NCBI GenBank assembly: GCA_964544655.1
Contig: CAZJCM010000003.1
Span: 32,882 to 96,881 of the forward strand
Length of the DNA stretch: 64,000 bases
Direction of reading: 5' to 3'
Source: HyVt-443 sp964544655
Lineage (GTDB): Bacteria > Pseudomonadota > Gammaproteobacteria > Chromatiales > Chromatiaceae
Below, one piece after another: positions 1 to 9,108 of this stretch. The notes under the pieces are model-generated. The model had not been told where the DNA came from, made no database searches, and worked only from the letters and a program-made list of their open reading frames with translations. Both the position numbers and the translations under genes were made by a program. The first letter of the stretch is position 1, and each line of letters opens with the position of its first letter.

Positions 1-39
1 GTGGGAGAAGGAGCGTTCAAACAGATTCAGCAAGGACAT
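1..39 (-). CDS. 5' end of an unidentified gene, cut by the window edge
   Basis: An ATG lies 7 bases past the stop of the giant oxidoreductase gene on the same strand and opens a frame reading MSLLNLFERSFSH before the window ends. The tight spacing suggests another member of the same operon. Thirteen residues are too few to name a family, and the ribosome binding site is weak, so this call rests mainly on position. Confidence 0.4.
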   Translation of the reverse strand, partial: MSLLNLFERSFSH

Positions 40-46
40 GGCATAC

Positions 47-3000
47 CTACTCGTACCCCGCCAGATGCAGCAGGCGCTGGCGGATCTGACCGGCGATCTC
101 GCCTTGCAGACCGGACTGCAACTCCGCCATGCGTCGTTCGTATTCCGCTTTCAGTGCGGCGATCTCGGCCGCCCGCTCGTTTGCCACGCACTGCTCGGCC
201 TCCTGCCGCACCCGCTCGGTGAAAGGGGTGACCAGGCCCGCCAGCTCCTGCAGTGTGCGCCATATATGGCCCAGACGCCCCATCTGCATGGCAGCATCCA
301 CGCTCACTTTCAGCGCAGTCCCGGCCTCATCGGTGAGCCTGACCACAGGTGTCTTCCGTTGCCGCTCCGCTGGCGCCAGTGCGAGCCAGTCGATCACTGG
401 CACAGCCGGCGGATCGTCTTCCTCCAGGCGGGAAAAATGGTCGGCGAAACGCTGCTCTGAAAGCATCCAGTCCAGCGGCGTGAACGGCGCCCCATCGTCA
501 CCCGGTGCCCACGCCTCCCGCTCATGCGGGTTGCCGGCAAGGCTGATCCGGCTACCGAAGACTCCCTCCTCTTCGGGGTTATAGCGCAGCAGGGGAAAGG
601 CGCGGCTGAGCAGCGCCAGCCGGGACTGCCGCAGGGTCTGATCGGCGGCGAAGCCATGGCGCAGGGGACTCGGCGCATGCAGCCGGATCAAGGCGGGCCC
701 GGAAAAGCCGAGGGCCTCCTTCAGGCACTGGCGATAATGGTCCGGCTCAGCGATGGCACACTGGGCGACATAGGCATCGCGCTGGGCCAGGGCCATGAGG
801 AGCAGGTCGGTACGGGGATCATGGCTGTCGGAGACTGAATCGGACGTCGGCCCGGCCCCGGCCAGCCCGAGATCCAGGCTGCTGAGCAGCAATACTTTGA
901 GCGGCAGGCCGCTGTTGAGCAGCCAGGCGACCTGGGCCAGCCCACGGCCTCCCAGTTCCCGCTCACTGCCGACCAGGATCAGGGGCGGACAGAGGGCCCG
1001 CTCTTCATCGGTCAGCGCCTGCCAGCAGGAGGCGACCTCGGCTGTCGCCTGTTTGTCATCCAGTGCCGCCCTGGCGCGGCGTGCCAGGTTCAGGGTCGCC
1101 ATCATCTCAGCCAGCTGTCCCTGCAGCAGGCCGACCGCCATCTGCGCCCCATCACCGGTCATGTCGAGGGTGACCGGCGCGTGAAACGGGTTGTTCGGAA
1201 ACACCCCGGCCCAGGCGGCGACGCTGCCTGGCACCAGCGCCAGCCCGAAGCGGGCGCGACCCAGGCCGTAATCACCCTTGGAAAGCTGCCAATGCGCCTG
1301 ACGCAGGCCACTGGCCAATTCGATCAGCCCACCCAGCCGGTCGGCGTCGATACTGCTTTCCCGGCCACTGGAGCCCCTGGTCAGGGTGGAGAGATCGATC
1401 TGCCGGCCGCCCGCCGCCCCCAGATTGTTCAACAGCGTATCGAGGTCGTCCGTAGGCAAGGCATCGGTGAGGGTGTCCCGGATCCGCGTTTCAATCTCCC
1501 CCAGCAGGGCCGCCAACTCTGTATTGAAACGGCTGAGCCGGGGCTGCTGGTGATACTCTGTAGCGGCCAAGGCCAGGCGCAGCGCGATCTTCTCGCCTGA
1601 ACCCGCCTCGGAGCCATCGCCGCCAGCCACTGCCATGGCGCAGTGCCGGGACATCAACAGGGCGGCCAGGCCGTTCATATCGCCTTCTGCACCCAGCCGC
1701 TCAATGGTGGATGAGGCCGTATCCGGCATCTGTTCCCAAATGCGCCAGCACAGGCCCGCCTGCTCCAGCAGGGCCGCTGTCTGCGGCTGCGGGGTCAGGG
1801 CCTGGGCCTCGCAGGCCGCCAGACATAGGCCACAGCCCTTGCAGGCATCCGGATCGATCACCAGGGACAACAGCTCCCCACCATCCTTCTGCAGCCTTTC
1901 ACCGCCCTGAAACAGGAGATCGGTCTGGGCCAGAGGCAGCGGTCCGACCTGTTCCACCACCGCAGCGAATGCCTCCTGCACCGCCTCTCTGCGCCCCTCG
2001 GGCAGGGGGGCCTTTTCCTGCAACCAGTCCCAGGCCCGCTGCAGCAGAGCGCCTGCCGTAGCGCCGGTAATCTCACCCTTGCGCCCCAAGGCACTGATCC
2101 GGGCTGCCAGCTTGCCCCCTACCTGACGCAGGGCATCGGCGCCGGCCAGCCGGATACCGCTATCGACCAGCGTACTGGGGGTGAGCGCGGCAACGGCGAT
2201 GGCGCTGTCGGGACAGGCGGTCCAGCAATCACCGCACGCGGTGCAGAGTTCCGGGTTGAATTCGGGCAGGATCCGGCGCCAAGGCCCCATACTGCGGAAC
2301 GTGCTGCTCAGCGGCGGTACCGCCGCCACCGTCATGAAGGGATCCGCCGTTAGATCCTCCTGCTCGCCTTCGCGATAGAGGATTCCGACCTGATCCCAGA
2401 ACCGGGGCAGACTGAACAGGGTCTCATCGCTCCCCCCCAATTGGCGCACCACAGCCGGGACCTGGTCCCGCCACTGCGCCTCTTCCGCCACTACTGACGC
2501 AGCCAGGGAAAAGGGCTCAAGCCGCGTCATTCCGGCGTCGAGGGCCGCCGTCAGGGCATCCCGCCCCGCAGCGGAGAGGCCGGCCAAGCCGCTTTCCCAG
2601 GCCGACTGGATACGCCGGCTCGACTCCCCGATCAGCCCCAGTGCCTGCATTGCGGCCATCGCTCCGCCAAGGCGGTATGCATCCTGCCTCTCGGCCCTGC
2701 CGGGGCCGGATTCCCCCGGGCCGTCCTGCTCCCATCTCCCGGCCGGGAGACGGAACAGGCGCAATTCCATACGCTCGATGAGGGAGCGGGCCGTCGCATC
2801 CTGCCCCAGCACAGACTCCGCAGGATCCTCCAGGCCGCAGACCAGCAGGCCCGCGCCTTGGCGCAGCCGCGCCAGAAGCGCCGGGTGCAGCGGTTCATCG
2901 GCCGTGATCAGGGCGAAATCGAGACTCTTCTCTCCCTCTGCCGGCAGTGGCGCACCCTCAGCGCCATGAATGAGACGGTCGCAGCGCCAGCCATTCCACT

Positions 3001-4615
3001 CGTCCCAGGCGGAGTCGGGCAGACTGCGCAGCCATCCACCGGCCAGCCGGTGCAGCAGTCCGGCACAATCCGGCAGGATACCCCCGGCGTGATGAACCGG
3101 CCGATGGAGCACTGCCAAGGCGAGGGCGCCCTTGCCGCGAAGGTCTACCCCGGCATCCCGCGCGCGTACGCCCAGCCGTTCGATCCCGGGATAGGCGCGG
3201 CGAACCTGGTCCAGCAGCACCTGCCTCTTGGGGTGCTTTTCGATATTGCCATGAAAATCGATACCAAGATAACGAACGGAGGGCGCCCCGCCATCCAGGT
3301 CGCGACAACAGGTGATCAGGTCACCACTGTCCAGCGCCAGGCCGCCCAGGCCATAGAGCACCGAGAAGGGTCGTGGCAGTTGCTGCTGATCCAGGGCCGG
3401 CACCGCGGGGTAGGGCGGGGCACCACCGTGACGCCGATTCTCCAACGCCATCGCCAGGGTGGCACGGACCTCCCGCAGCAGCGGCGCATCACCCGCCAGG
3501 GGGGTGTCCAGACGCTCCAGCACCAGCAGCTGGCGCCTGCCCTTCAGCCGCTCCAGCAGTTGGTTATGGGGGAAAGGGCGCAGGCTGTTGATACCGACCA
3601 CGCCAACCTTCATCTTGTGCTCCTGACGCAACCGGTCGGCCACTGCACGGACCTGCTCCACGGCACTGCCCTGGACCAGCAGCAGTAACCGGGCATCCTC
3701 CACCCGATGGCTGGAGAGGGCGCGGTAGCGACGCCCGGTCAATCGGGCAAACGCATCCTGGGCCTGGCGCAACAACTCCGGCAGGTGGTCGTCGAAGAAC
3801 GGGCGATTGCCCGCCACGCCTTGGGCATAGGCATCCGGCGCCTGCAGACTACCCTGCTGCAACGGCCGGTCCAGGTCGTGCCAACGCGGCAACCGGCGTC
3901 TGCTGTCGCCAAACAGCAGCTGCTGGGCCGGCGTTGGGCAGGCCACCGACGCCTCCGTACCACCGATGTAGTCACGAATCAGCGCTGCATCCACCAGCCG
4001 CAATTCCTGCAGCGAGCGGGCAGTACCCTCCCCGTCCATTGCCACCACCACCGGCAGCAGGGCGGTCTCGGCCAGCCGGCGGGCAATCAGAGTGAAGTCG
4101 ACCGCCTGCTGGACATTTTCGGCGAGCAGGATCACGGCCCCTGATTCCGCGGCCATATGCAGTGCCCGATGGTCGCTGCCCCGGCTCACGCCTTGGGCCG
4201 GCAACGCCTGATTGTCGAGATGAATCACCAGCGGCAGATGACGGGAAGCCGCATTGGCCAGCAGATCCTGCACCGCCGCCAGATCCGGCCCGGCCAGAAA
4301 CAGTGTGGTACGCAGTCCGGCCATGGACTGTCCCATGGCAACGGCAAAGGCGCCCCGGGGGCCTTCCGCAGCCTGGGCTTCCGGCCTGATACCGAAACTG
4401 TTCACCGGCATGCGCTGAAGCGCCTGTTGCCAGGCCAGTTCCGCGCCGCTGGCGGAGGTAGCATTGCTCAGGGCAGCCGCATCGGCCAGGGCCGCTTCGG
4501 TAAGGGCTACCGCACTGTTGCCATCCAGCACCTGATCGGCACCGGCTGCCGGACCCGTCCCGGCAGGAACACCGAACAGGCGCCTATAGAGACGAACTGC
4601 AATTTCATTGATCAT
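47..4615 (-). CDS. 1522-aa PFOR-like giant 2-oxoacid oxidoreductase subunit with two 4Fe-4S sites
   Basis: The order of regions resembles pyruvate:ferredoxin oxidoreductase. An N-terminal pyrimidine-like domain begins at a DGNSA motif (about residues 30-230). A domain-II-like segment (about 325-400) and a gamma-like segment (about 450-620) follow. Two ferredoxin motifs come next, CTACGDCWTACP near residue 790 and CKGCGLCLAAC near 923. A TPP-domain-like C-terminal half ends in a charged coiled coil. The YPITP substrate signature of true PFORs is not conserved; NATSAS stands at that place. The gene starts with an ATGA overlap with the RnfB-like gene, so the two are probably translationally coupled. 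It is the last complete gene of the korAB operon here. I infer an electron-transfer or scaffold partner of KorAB; a divergent pyruvate synthase remains possible. Confidence 0.7.
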   Translation of the reverse strand: MINEIAVRLYRRLFGVPAGTGPAAGADQVLDGNSAVALTEAALADAAALSNATSASGAELAWQQALQRMPVNSFGIRPEAQAAEGPRGAFAVAMGQSMAGLRTTLFLAGPDLAAVQDLLANAASRHLPLVIHLDNQALPAQGVSRGSDHRALHMAAESGAVILLAENVQQAVDFTLIARRLAETALLPVVVAMDGEGTARSLQELRLVDAALIRDYIGGTEASVACPTPAQQLLFGDSRRRLPRWHDLDRPLQQGSLQAPDAYAQGVAGNRPFFDDHLPELLRQAQDAFARLTGRRYRALSSHRVEDARLLLLVQGSAVEQVRAVADRLRQEHKMKVGVVGINSLRPFPHNQLLERLKGRRQLLVLERLDTPLAGDAPLLREVRATLAMALENRRHGGAPPYPAVPALDQQQLPRPFSVLYGLGGLALDSGDLITCCRDLDGGAPSVRYLGIDFHGNIEKHPKRQVLLDQVRRAYPGIERLGVRARDAGVDLRGKGALALAVLHRPVHHAGGILPDCAGLLHRLAGGWLRSLPDSAWDEWNGWRCDRLIHGAEGAPLPAEGEKSLDFALITADEPLHPALLARLRQGAGLLVCGLEDPAESVLGQDATARSLIERMELRLFRLPAGRWEQDGPGESGPGRAERQDAYRLGGAMAAMQALGLIGESSRRIQSAWESGLAGLSAAGRDALTAALDAGMTRLEPFSLAASVVAEEAQWRDQVPAVVRQLGGSDETLFSLPRFWDQVGILYREGEQEDLTADPFMTVAAVPPLSSTFRSMGPWRRILPEFNPELCTACGDCWTACPDSAIAVAALTPSTLVDSGIRLAGADALRQVGGKLAARISALGRKGEITGATAGALLQRAWDWLQEKAPLPEGRREAVQEAFAAVVEQVGPLPLAQTDLLFQGGERLQKDGGELLSLVIDPDACKGCGLCLAACEAQALTPQPQTAALLEQAGLCWRIWEQMPDTASSTIERLGAEGDMNGLAALLMSRHCAMAVAGGDGSEAGSGEKIALRLALAATEYHQQPRLSRFNTELAALLGEIETRIRDTLTDALPTDDLDTLLNNLGAAGGRQIDLSTLTRGSSGRESSIDADRLGGLIELASGLRQAHWQLSKGDYGLGRARFGLALVPGSVAAWAGVFPNNPFHAPVTLDMTGDGAQMAVGLLQGQLAEMMATLNLARRARAALDDKQATAEVASCWQALTDEERALCPPLILVGSERELGGRGLAQVAWLLNSGLPLKVLLLSSLDLGLAGAGPTSDSVSDSHDPRTDLLLMALAQRDAYVAQCAIAEPDHYRQCLKEALGFSGPALIRLHAPSPLRHGFAADQTLRQSRLALLSRAFPLLRYNPEEEGVFGSRISLAGNPHEREAWAPGDDGAPFTPLDWMLSEQRFADHFSRLEEDDPPAVPVIDWLALAPAERQRKTPVVRLTDEAGTALKVSVDAAMQMGRLGHIWRTLQELAGLVTPFTERVRQEAEQCVANERAAEIAALKAEYERRMAELQSGLQGEIAGQIRQRLLHLAGYE

Positions 4616-5472
4616 TGAGATGGTTCCCCAGTGGCGACACTGAACTGATCACCCTCCAGCCAGCGGATGGCGCCGGTAGGACAGCGGCGGGTGGCGGCTT
4701 CACTCACCACGAGGCCGGCCCCGTAATCGATACGGGGCAGATTGTCCCGCATTTCAATCAGCCCGGGCGTGGCGTCAGCGGCGCAACGCCCGCAGGCATC
4801 GCAAGCCACCGTGCAGAGGGCCACCGCCGCCTCTCCGTCCAGCGGGGTATTGCATTGCACGAACAGCTTCTGGCTGATGGGCACCACTTCGAACAGATCC
4901 TTGGGACAGGCCTCGACACAGTCGTTGCAGGCGGTGCAGTTCTCCGTGTCGACTTGAGGCAGCCCGTTGGCGTTCATCTGAATCACGTCGAAGGTGCAGG
5001 CAATGGCACAGTCACCCAGGCCCAGGCAACCCCAGGAGCAGCCCTTGCCGCCCCCCGAGACCACCGCCGCCGCCCGGCAGCTCTCGAACCCCTGGTATTC
5101 GGCAATCTGGTACGCCTGCCCCTGGCCGCCGGCACAATGCAGCCGCGCCACCCGCTTCACCTGCTCGCCGGCGTCGACGCCGAGGAAATCGGCAATTGCC
5201 TGGATGGTATCCGCATCGGCCACGGTGCAGCCGCTGGGCTGCACCTCGCCCTTCACCAGGGCCTCGGCAAAAGGCATACAGCCGGGCTCGCCGCAGGCAC
5301 CACAGTTGGTTCCCGGCAACAGCTCCTCGGTCCGCTCCAGGCGCGGGTCCTCCTCCACCTTCAGCAGCTTGTAGGCCACCGCCAGGATGATGCCGAAGAA
5401 CAGCCCCAGCCCGGTCATTACCGCGGGGGCGGTGAAAAATGAACCCAGATCAGGCAATGTGATAAACCCCAC
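4612..5472 (-). CDS. Long-form RnfB-like membrane iron-sulfur protein
   Basis: This 286-aa protein has one N-terminal membrane helix (about 15-37) followed by an RnfB-type cluster motif with cysteines 57, 60, 65 and 82. Further cysteine sets follow at 145/149/155/159, 179/182/185/189 and 220-230 plus 264. The SWGCLGLGDC-like stretch and the length match the long RnfB seen in clostridial-type Rnf complexes; gammaproteobacterial RsxB is only about 190 aa. It sits between two giant Fe-S proteins of the 2-oxoglutarate oxidoreductase operon and not beside rnfDGEA, which is 45 kb away. I infer that it passes electrons between a membrane complex and the ferredoxin-linked KorAB system. The stop overlaps the next start by four bases. 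Confidence 0.8.
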   Translation of the reverse strand: MGFITLPDLGSFFTAPAVMTGLGLFFGIILAVAYKLLKVEEDPRLERTEELLPGTNCGACGEPGCMPFAEALVKGEVQPSGCTVADADTIQAIADFLGVDAGEQVKRVARLHCAGGQGQAYQIAEYQGFESCRAAAVVSGGGKGCSWGCLGLGDCAIACTFDVIQMNANGLPQVDTENCTACNDCVEACPKDLFEVVPISQKLFVQCNTPLDGEAAVALCTVACDACGRCAADATPGLIEMRDNLPRIDYGAGLVVSEAATRRCPTGAIRWLEGDQFSVATGEPSQ

Positions 5473-5495
5473 AACAGATACTAGAATACGGATCC

Positions 5496-7997
5496 TTAAT
5501 TAAAAGCCGCCGCCCGTTCCAGCAACTCATCGATACCATCCTCATTCGGGTTGAGTGGCTTGCCCGGATGGATACATTTCGACGGGCAGATCTCCGCCGC
5601 CTCCACCAGCTGAAGATAGGTGCCGGCACTGGCATCGGCGATGATGGCCTGGTTGTTCTCGTTGTAGACGAACATGATCGGGTTGATCGCCAGACAGTCG
5701 TTGCAGCTGGTGCAGAGGGGGCTGTCGATCCACGGCTCATCGAAGCCGACGGCATCCTCATCCTCTTCCTCCACCTCTTCAGGCTCCTGCGCCGCCTCTC
5801 CTCCGCCCTCTGCCGCCGTCCGTTCCGCAGCAGGCGCGGCAGGAGCCGATATCGGCGCCCGTGGGGCGCCGGTGCTGAAGTCCATGCCCATCAACACCTC
5901 GGTAAGCCGCCCCATCACCTCTCCAGCGGCCTCCGCCCGGGCCTGGGCCAACGCTTCCTCATGTTGTGCCTCCAGCTGGGCGATGCGCGACGCCGCCTCG
6001 GCGGCAGCCTCATCCCTGACCTGGGCCACCGCCTGCTCGACATAGCGGTTGCGCACGCCCCCCATCTCCTGCAGGGTATGCCAGAAGCTGAGCCGGTCAC
6101 GACAGGCATTGACCAGCGTACGGCTGACCACCAGCTGTTGCAGGGTGCCGTATTTGTCCACCCCCCAGACGAATGGCAGGTATTGGAGCGCCTCTTCCTG
6201 AGACAACGCCAGATAGTCGGCGATCGGGATCAGATCATCGGATTCACAGACCACCGGCACCTGGGCAAAGTGATCGAACAGCCGCGGCATCAGCAGCGCA
6301 TAGTCGGCAAAGGTGAAGGCCAGTTCGCTTTCCACCGGGGCGCCGCTCTCATCCTGATAACGAAACGGATGCAGCGGCCAGTCGCGCTCAGGTTGTGGGT
6401 TGCCGGTGAAATCCATGCGCTCGGCAAATGAATCACCGCGGGATGGATCCACCCGGAAGAAGGGGTGAACGCGCCCTTCCAGGGCCGCACCGGCGACCAA
6501 CCAGGCATTGAGAGCCGTCTCGGTCCCTACGGTCTTCAGCCCGGTGTTGATCAGATGCAGGCTGGTGCGGGTGGCATCCAGCGCTTCGATATAGCCCTGC
6601 AGCAGATGTTCATGGCGCGCCGCCGAGGTCTGAGCCACGAAGGCCTGGCGATGGGCGATGCCCAGATAACCCAGCTCGGTACGAAACGCCTGAAACGGGT
6701 CCTCATCATGGCGTGCACCCGGGTTATGGTGAGCCTGGACCCGTACCATCACCTGTATCGGCCGGCCGGAATTGAGCAGGCGGGAAAAATCGGACATCCC
6801 TTCACCGGCCATCCGATCCGCCCCTTCCAGTGCAATCACGGTAGGCACCAGGCGGATCTCGTCCTTGGAGAAGCCTTCCCAGTTGAAGCTGTCGAACCAG
6901 GGGTCGTGGATCGAGGGGTCATACAGGTCATCCCGCTCCAGATGAGCGATGCGCAGAGCGGCGAATACCTGCGCCAGCTTCTCCGCCTTGCGATCGAACA
7001 GGGCCGTTGCCTGGGCGACCGGGTTAGGATCGGTCAGGGCCTCGAAGTCGGAGTGGCCCTGCAGCCAGCTGTCATCGGCCAGGCTCCCGGAATGGATGAA
7101 GCGCACCCGCACAGGACCCTCCTGGTACGCCTGCAGGGTCGCCAGGGCCTGCTCCACCCGGCGGCGCCTGGATTCAGGCATGCGTACCGAACCATGGGAA
7201 TGGTCCATGATGTCGGACAGCGCCTCCGGATCCAGCAGATCGGCCGCTGCGCCGACACTCTCCTGGAGCCGGGCCGGTTCGATAGCCTCCAACGATTTGC
7301 CTCGTTCCACCTCCAGCAGCCGGCTCAGATCGCGGATGCCTTCATCGACCTGGGCGCGGAAGCGGGCCAGGCGGGGAGCCGAGAGGCTGCGCACCACATG
7401 GATCAGCAGCTGGATTGCCGGATAATGGCCGTAACCCAGCAACTGTCCCGCTTCCGGCACCTGTTCCAGCAGGCGATCCAGATCGGCCCGCAGTTTGGCG
7501 CTGTTCTCCTCGTCCAGCGCCAACTGTGACAACAGCCGGTCTGCGGATTCACGCAACAGGGGTAACGCGGGAACCGGTCCCTCCACCGCCTCCAGTTCAT
7601 CCTCGCCACCCAACTGGCGCCGCAGGTCCCGTTCCAACCAGGGCAGGTTATCCTTCAGAATCCTGGCCGCCTCATCAGCCGGGGCAAACTGCTCAACTGC
7701 TTCACGCAGAAAACGGGACAGCGGCCGGGCCAACCGGTCCGGTTCGATCGCTTCGGACTGCTCCGGCGCCGGCGCCAGGTAGAGCGGATACTCATAACGC
7801 AATCTGCTGCTGTCACGAAACGGGTCCATCAGCACCGGCAGAGTGTCGCGCGCTACCGGCTCCAGCTTGTCCCGAGCTTCTGGGTTTCCCAGATGAAAAT
7901 GCCGCAGAGTATGCATGATCTCTTTGGAGACATCGGCATCCTTCACTGCGGTTGGCAGGGTGGGCAAGGGTCCTTCAGTTTGGACTGTGGCGTTCAT
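5496..7997 (-). CDS. 833-aa ferredoxin-tailed partner protein of the 2-oxoacid oxidoreductase operon
   Basis: The N-terminal 380 residues are helical and charged with no family I can name. Residues about 380-680 resemble the C-terminal quarter of the 1522-aa protein in the same operon: both carry an LLNSG-x-P segment, an aromatic GNP-x-x-E/R stretch and a terminal HTLQE/RTLQE-type coiled coil. An alanine/proline linker and a strongly acidic stretch (EEVEEEDED) lead to a C-terminal ferredoxin domain with CTSCNDC near residue 760 and an ICP cysteine later, enough for one 4Fe-4S cluster. It is 23 bases upstream of the rnfB-like gene. I infer electron transfer or assembly with KorAB; no catalytic signature is visible. 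Confidence 0.65.
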   Translation of the reverse strand: MNATVQTEGPLPTLPTAVKDADVSKEIMHTLRHFHLGNPEARDKLEPVARDTLPVLMDPFRDSSRLRYEYPLYLAPAPEQSEAIEPDRLARPLSRFLREAVEQFAPADEAARILKDNLPWLERDLRRQLGGEDELEAVEGPVPALPLLRESADRLLSQLALDEENSAKLRADLDRLLEQVPEAGQLLGYGHYPAIQLLIHVVRSLSAPRLARFRAQVDEGIRDLSRLLEVERGKSLEAIEPARLQESVGAAADLLDPEALSDIMDHSHGSVRMPESRRRRVEQALATLQAYQEGPVRVRFIHSGSLADDSWLQGHSDFEALTDPNPVAQATALFDRKAEKLAQVFAALRIAHLERDDLYDPSIHDPWFDSFNWEGFSKDEIRLVPTVIALEGADRMAGEGMSDFSRLLNSGRPIQVMVRVQAHHNPGARHDEDPFQAFRTELGYLGIAHRQAFVAQTSAARHEHLLQGYIEALDATRTSLHLINTGLKTVGTETALNAWLVAGAALEGRVHPFFRVDPSRGDSFAERMDFTGNPQPERDWPLHPFRYQDESGAPVESELAFTFADYALLMPRLFDHFAQVPVVCESDDLIPIADYLALSQEEALQYLPFVWGVDKYGTLQQLVVSRTLVNACRDRLSFWHTLQEMGGVRNRYVEQAVAQVRDEAAAEAASRIAQLEAQHEEALAQARAEAAGEVMGRLTEVLMGMDFSTGAPRAPISAPAAPAAERTAAEGGGEAAQEPEEVEEEDEDAVGFDEPWIDSPLCTSCNDCLAINPIMFVYNENNQAIIADASAGTYLQLVEAAEICPSKCIHPGKPLNPNEDGIDELLERAAAFN

Positions 7998-8081
7998 CGG
8001 TATCTGTGTAAGGGTAAGGGCTAAGCACTGAGGGCAACGGCCGGAGGTGGTGGCTTACGCCCCCCCGCGCCTCTCCCCCTG

Positions 8082-8106
8082 GGGTCCGTTGGACAGATCC
8101 GGACCC
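8082..8106 (-). other. Intergenic hairpin between korB and the 833-aa gene
   Basis: GGGTCCG and CGGACCC form a perfect 7-bp stem with an 11-nt loop in the 143-base gap after korB. No T-run follows, so this looks more like an mRNA processing or stability element than a terminator. Confidence 0.4.
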
Positions 8107-8140
8107 ACACGAATTCAACTCCTGACGGATTCTCTCCCGA

Positions 8141-9094
8141 TCAAATAGCGAACTTGTCCAGCGCCGCGTTGATCGCAGCCAGCTTCTCCGCGTTGGTCTT
8201 GTCCAGACCCTGGGAGGAGATGTCGTCATAGACTATGGCATCATCGTCACGATAGAGCAGACCCACGGGGACCTGGCTGGTATCGCGGGCGATCTCCATC
8301 GCCCCCAGCCAGTCGGACGGGTCATGCTCACGCTGATTCTCGAACACCCGCTTCACGCTGTCGTCTACCGGAATTCCATCCTCGTGATGCAGCAGTAGAA
8401 TCCGGGAGGCGTCTTCCTGCAGCGGCTTGCAAAAGGAGTCCGAGAACACCGGGCATCGCTGGATGATACGCACGAAACTGGTCCCCTTGTGCTGATGGGC
8501 CGCCTTGATGGTCTCGTAGAGCATGGGCGGGTTCCAGTCCACCACCTGGGCCACGAAGGAGATGTTGCTCACACCCAAGGTCACGGTCAGTGGATTCAGG
8601 GCCGGCAGGGGCGCCCCGTGCGGATGGGTGTTGGTGGTCATCCCCGATGGACTGGTGGGCGAGGTCTGTTTCTTGGTGAGGCCATAGATGGCGTTATCGA
8701 ACACCAACACCACCATATCCATGTTGTAGCGCAACGCATGCACCCAGGGACCGGCGCCGATGGAGAAGCAGTCGCCATCACCGGTGGCCACCCATACGTC
8801 CAGATCGGGACGCCGCGCCTTGACCCCGTTGGCCAGGGGCAGCGCACGGCCATGCAGACCATGGAAGCCGTATGTACCCATGTAGTGGGGCAACCGACTG
8901 GAACATCCAATGCCGGAGACGGCCACCGTCTGCTCCGGTGGCAGCTGGGCGTCGCGCAGCACCCGATGCACGGTGTTGAGTACGGCGAAGTCCCCGCAGC
9001 CGGGGCACCAGCGGGCCTCGCCGCCAGCATAGTCGCCGAGGGTGAAATAACGTTCGAATACGTCGAGGGACCAGTCCGCTTTCAATCCAAACAT
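8141..9094 (-). CDS. korB: 2-oxoglutarate:ferredoxin oxidoreductase, beta (TPP) subunit
   Basis: KorB carries thiamine pyrophosphate and, with KorA, reversibly carboxylates succinyl-CoA to 2-oxoglutarate using reduced ferredoxin, one of the two ferredoxin-dependent steps of the reductive TCA cycle. The WCPGCGDF motif near residue 35 and the GDGDCFSIG TPP/Mg site followed by an N-x-IYGLTKKQTSPTS stretch are classic for the family. At 317 aa it has the usual length. I chose the ATG at 9094 because AGAGGAA lies seven bases upstream; a TTG at 9112 overlapping the korA stop is the alternative. Confidence 0.92.
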   Translation of the reverse strand: MFGLKADWSLDVFERYFTLGDYAGGEARWCPGCGDFAVLNTVHRVLRDAQLPPEQTVAVSGIGCSSRLPHYMGTYGFHGLHGRALPLANGVKARRPDLDVWVATGDGDCFSIGAGPWVHALRYNMDMVVLVFDNAIYGLTKKQTSPTSPSGMTTNTHPHGAPLPALNPLTVTLGVSNISFVAQVVDWNPPMLYETIKAAHQHKGTSFVRIIQRCPVFSDSFCKPLQEDASRILLLHHEDGIPVDDSVKRVFENQREHDPSDWLGAMEIARDTSQVPVGLLYRDDDAIVYDDISSQGLDKTNAEKLAAINAALDKFAI

Positions 9095-9108
9095 ATATGG
9101 GTTCCTCT

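Noticed and set aside
47..4615. Calling the giant a genuine pyruvate:ferredoxin oxidoreductase (nifJ)
   Set aside because: Length and domain order differ from NifJ, and the YPITP signature is missing, so only a PFOR-like label is supported.
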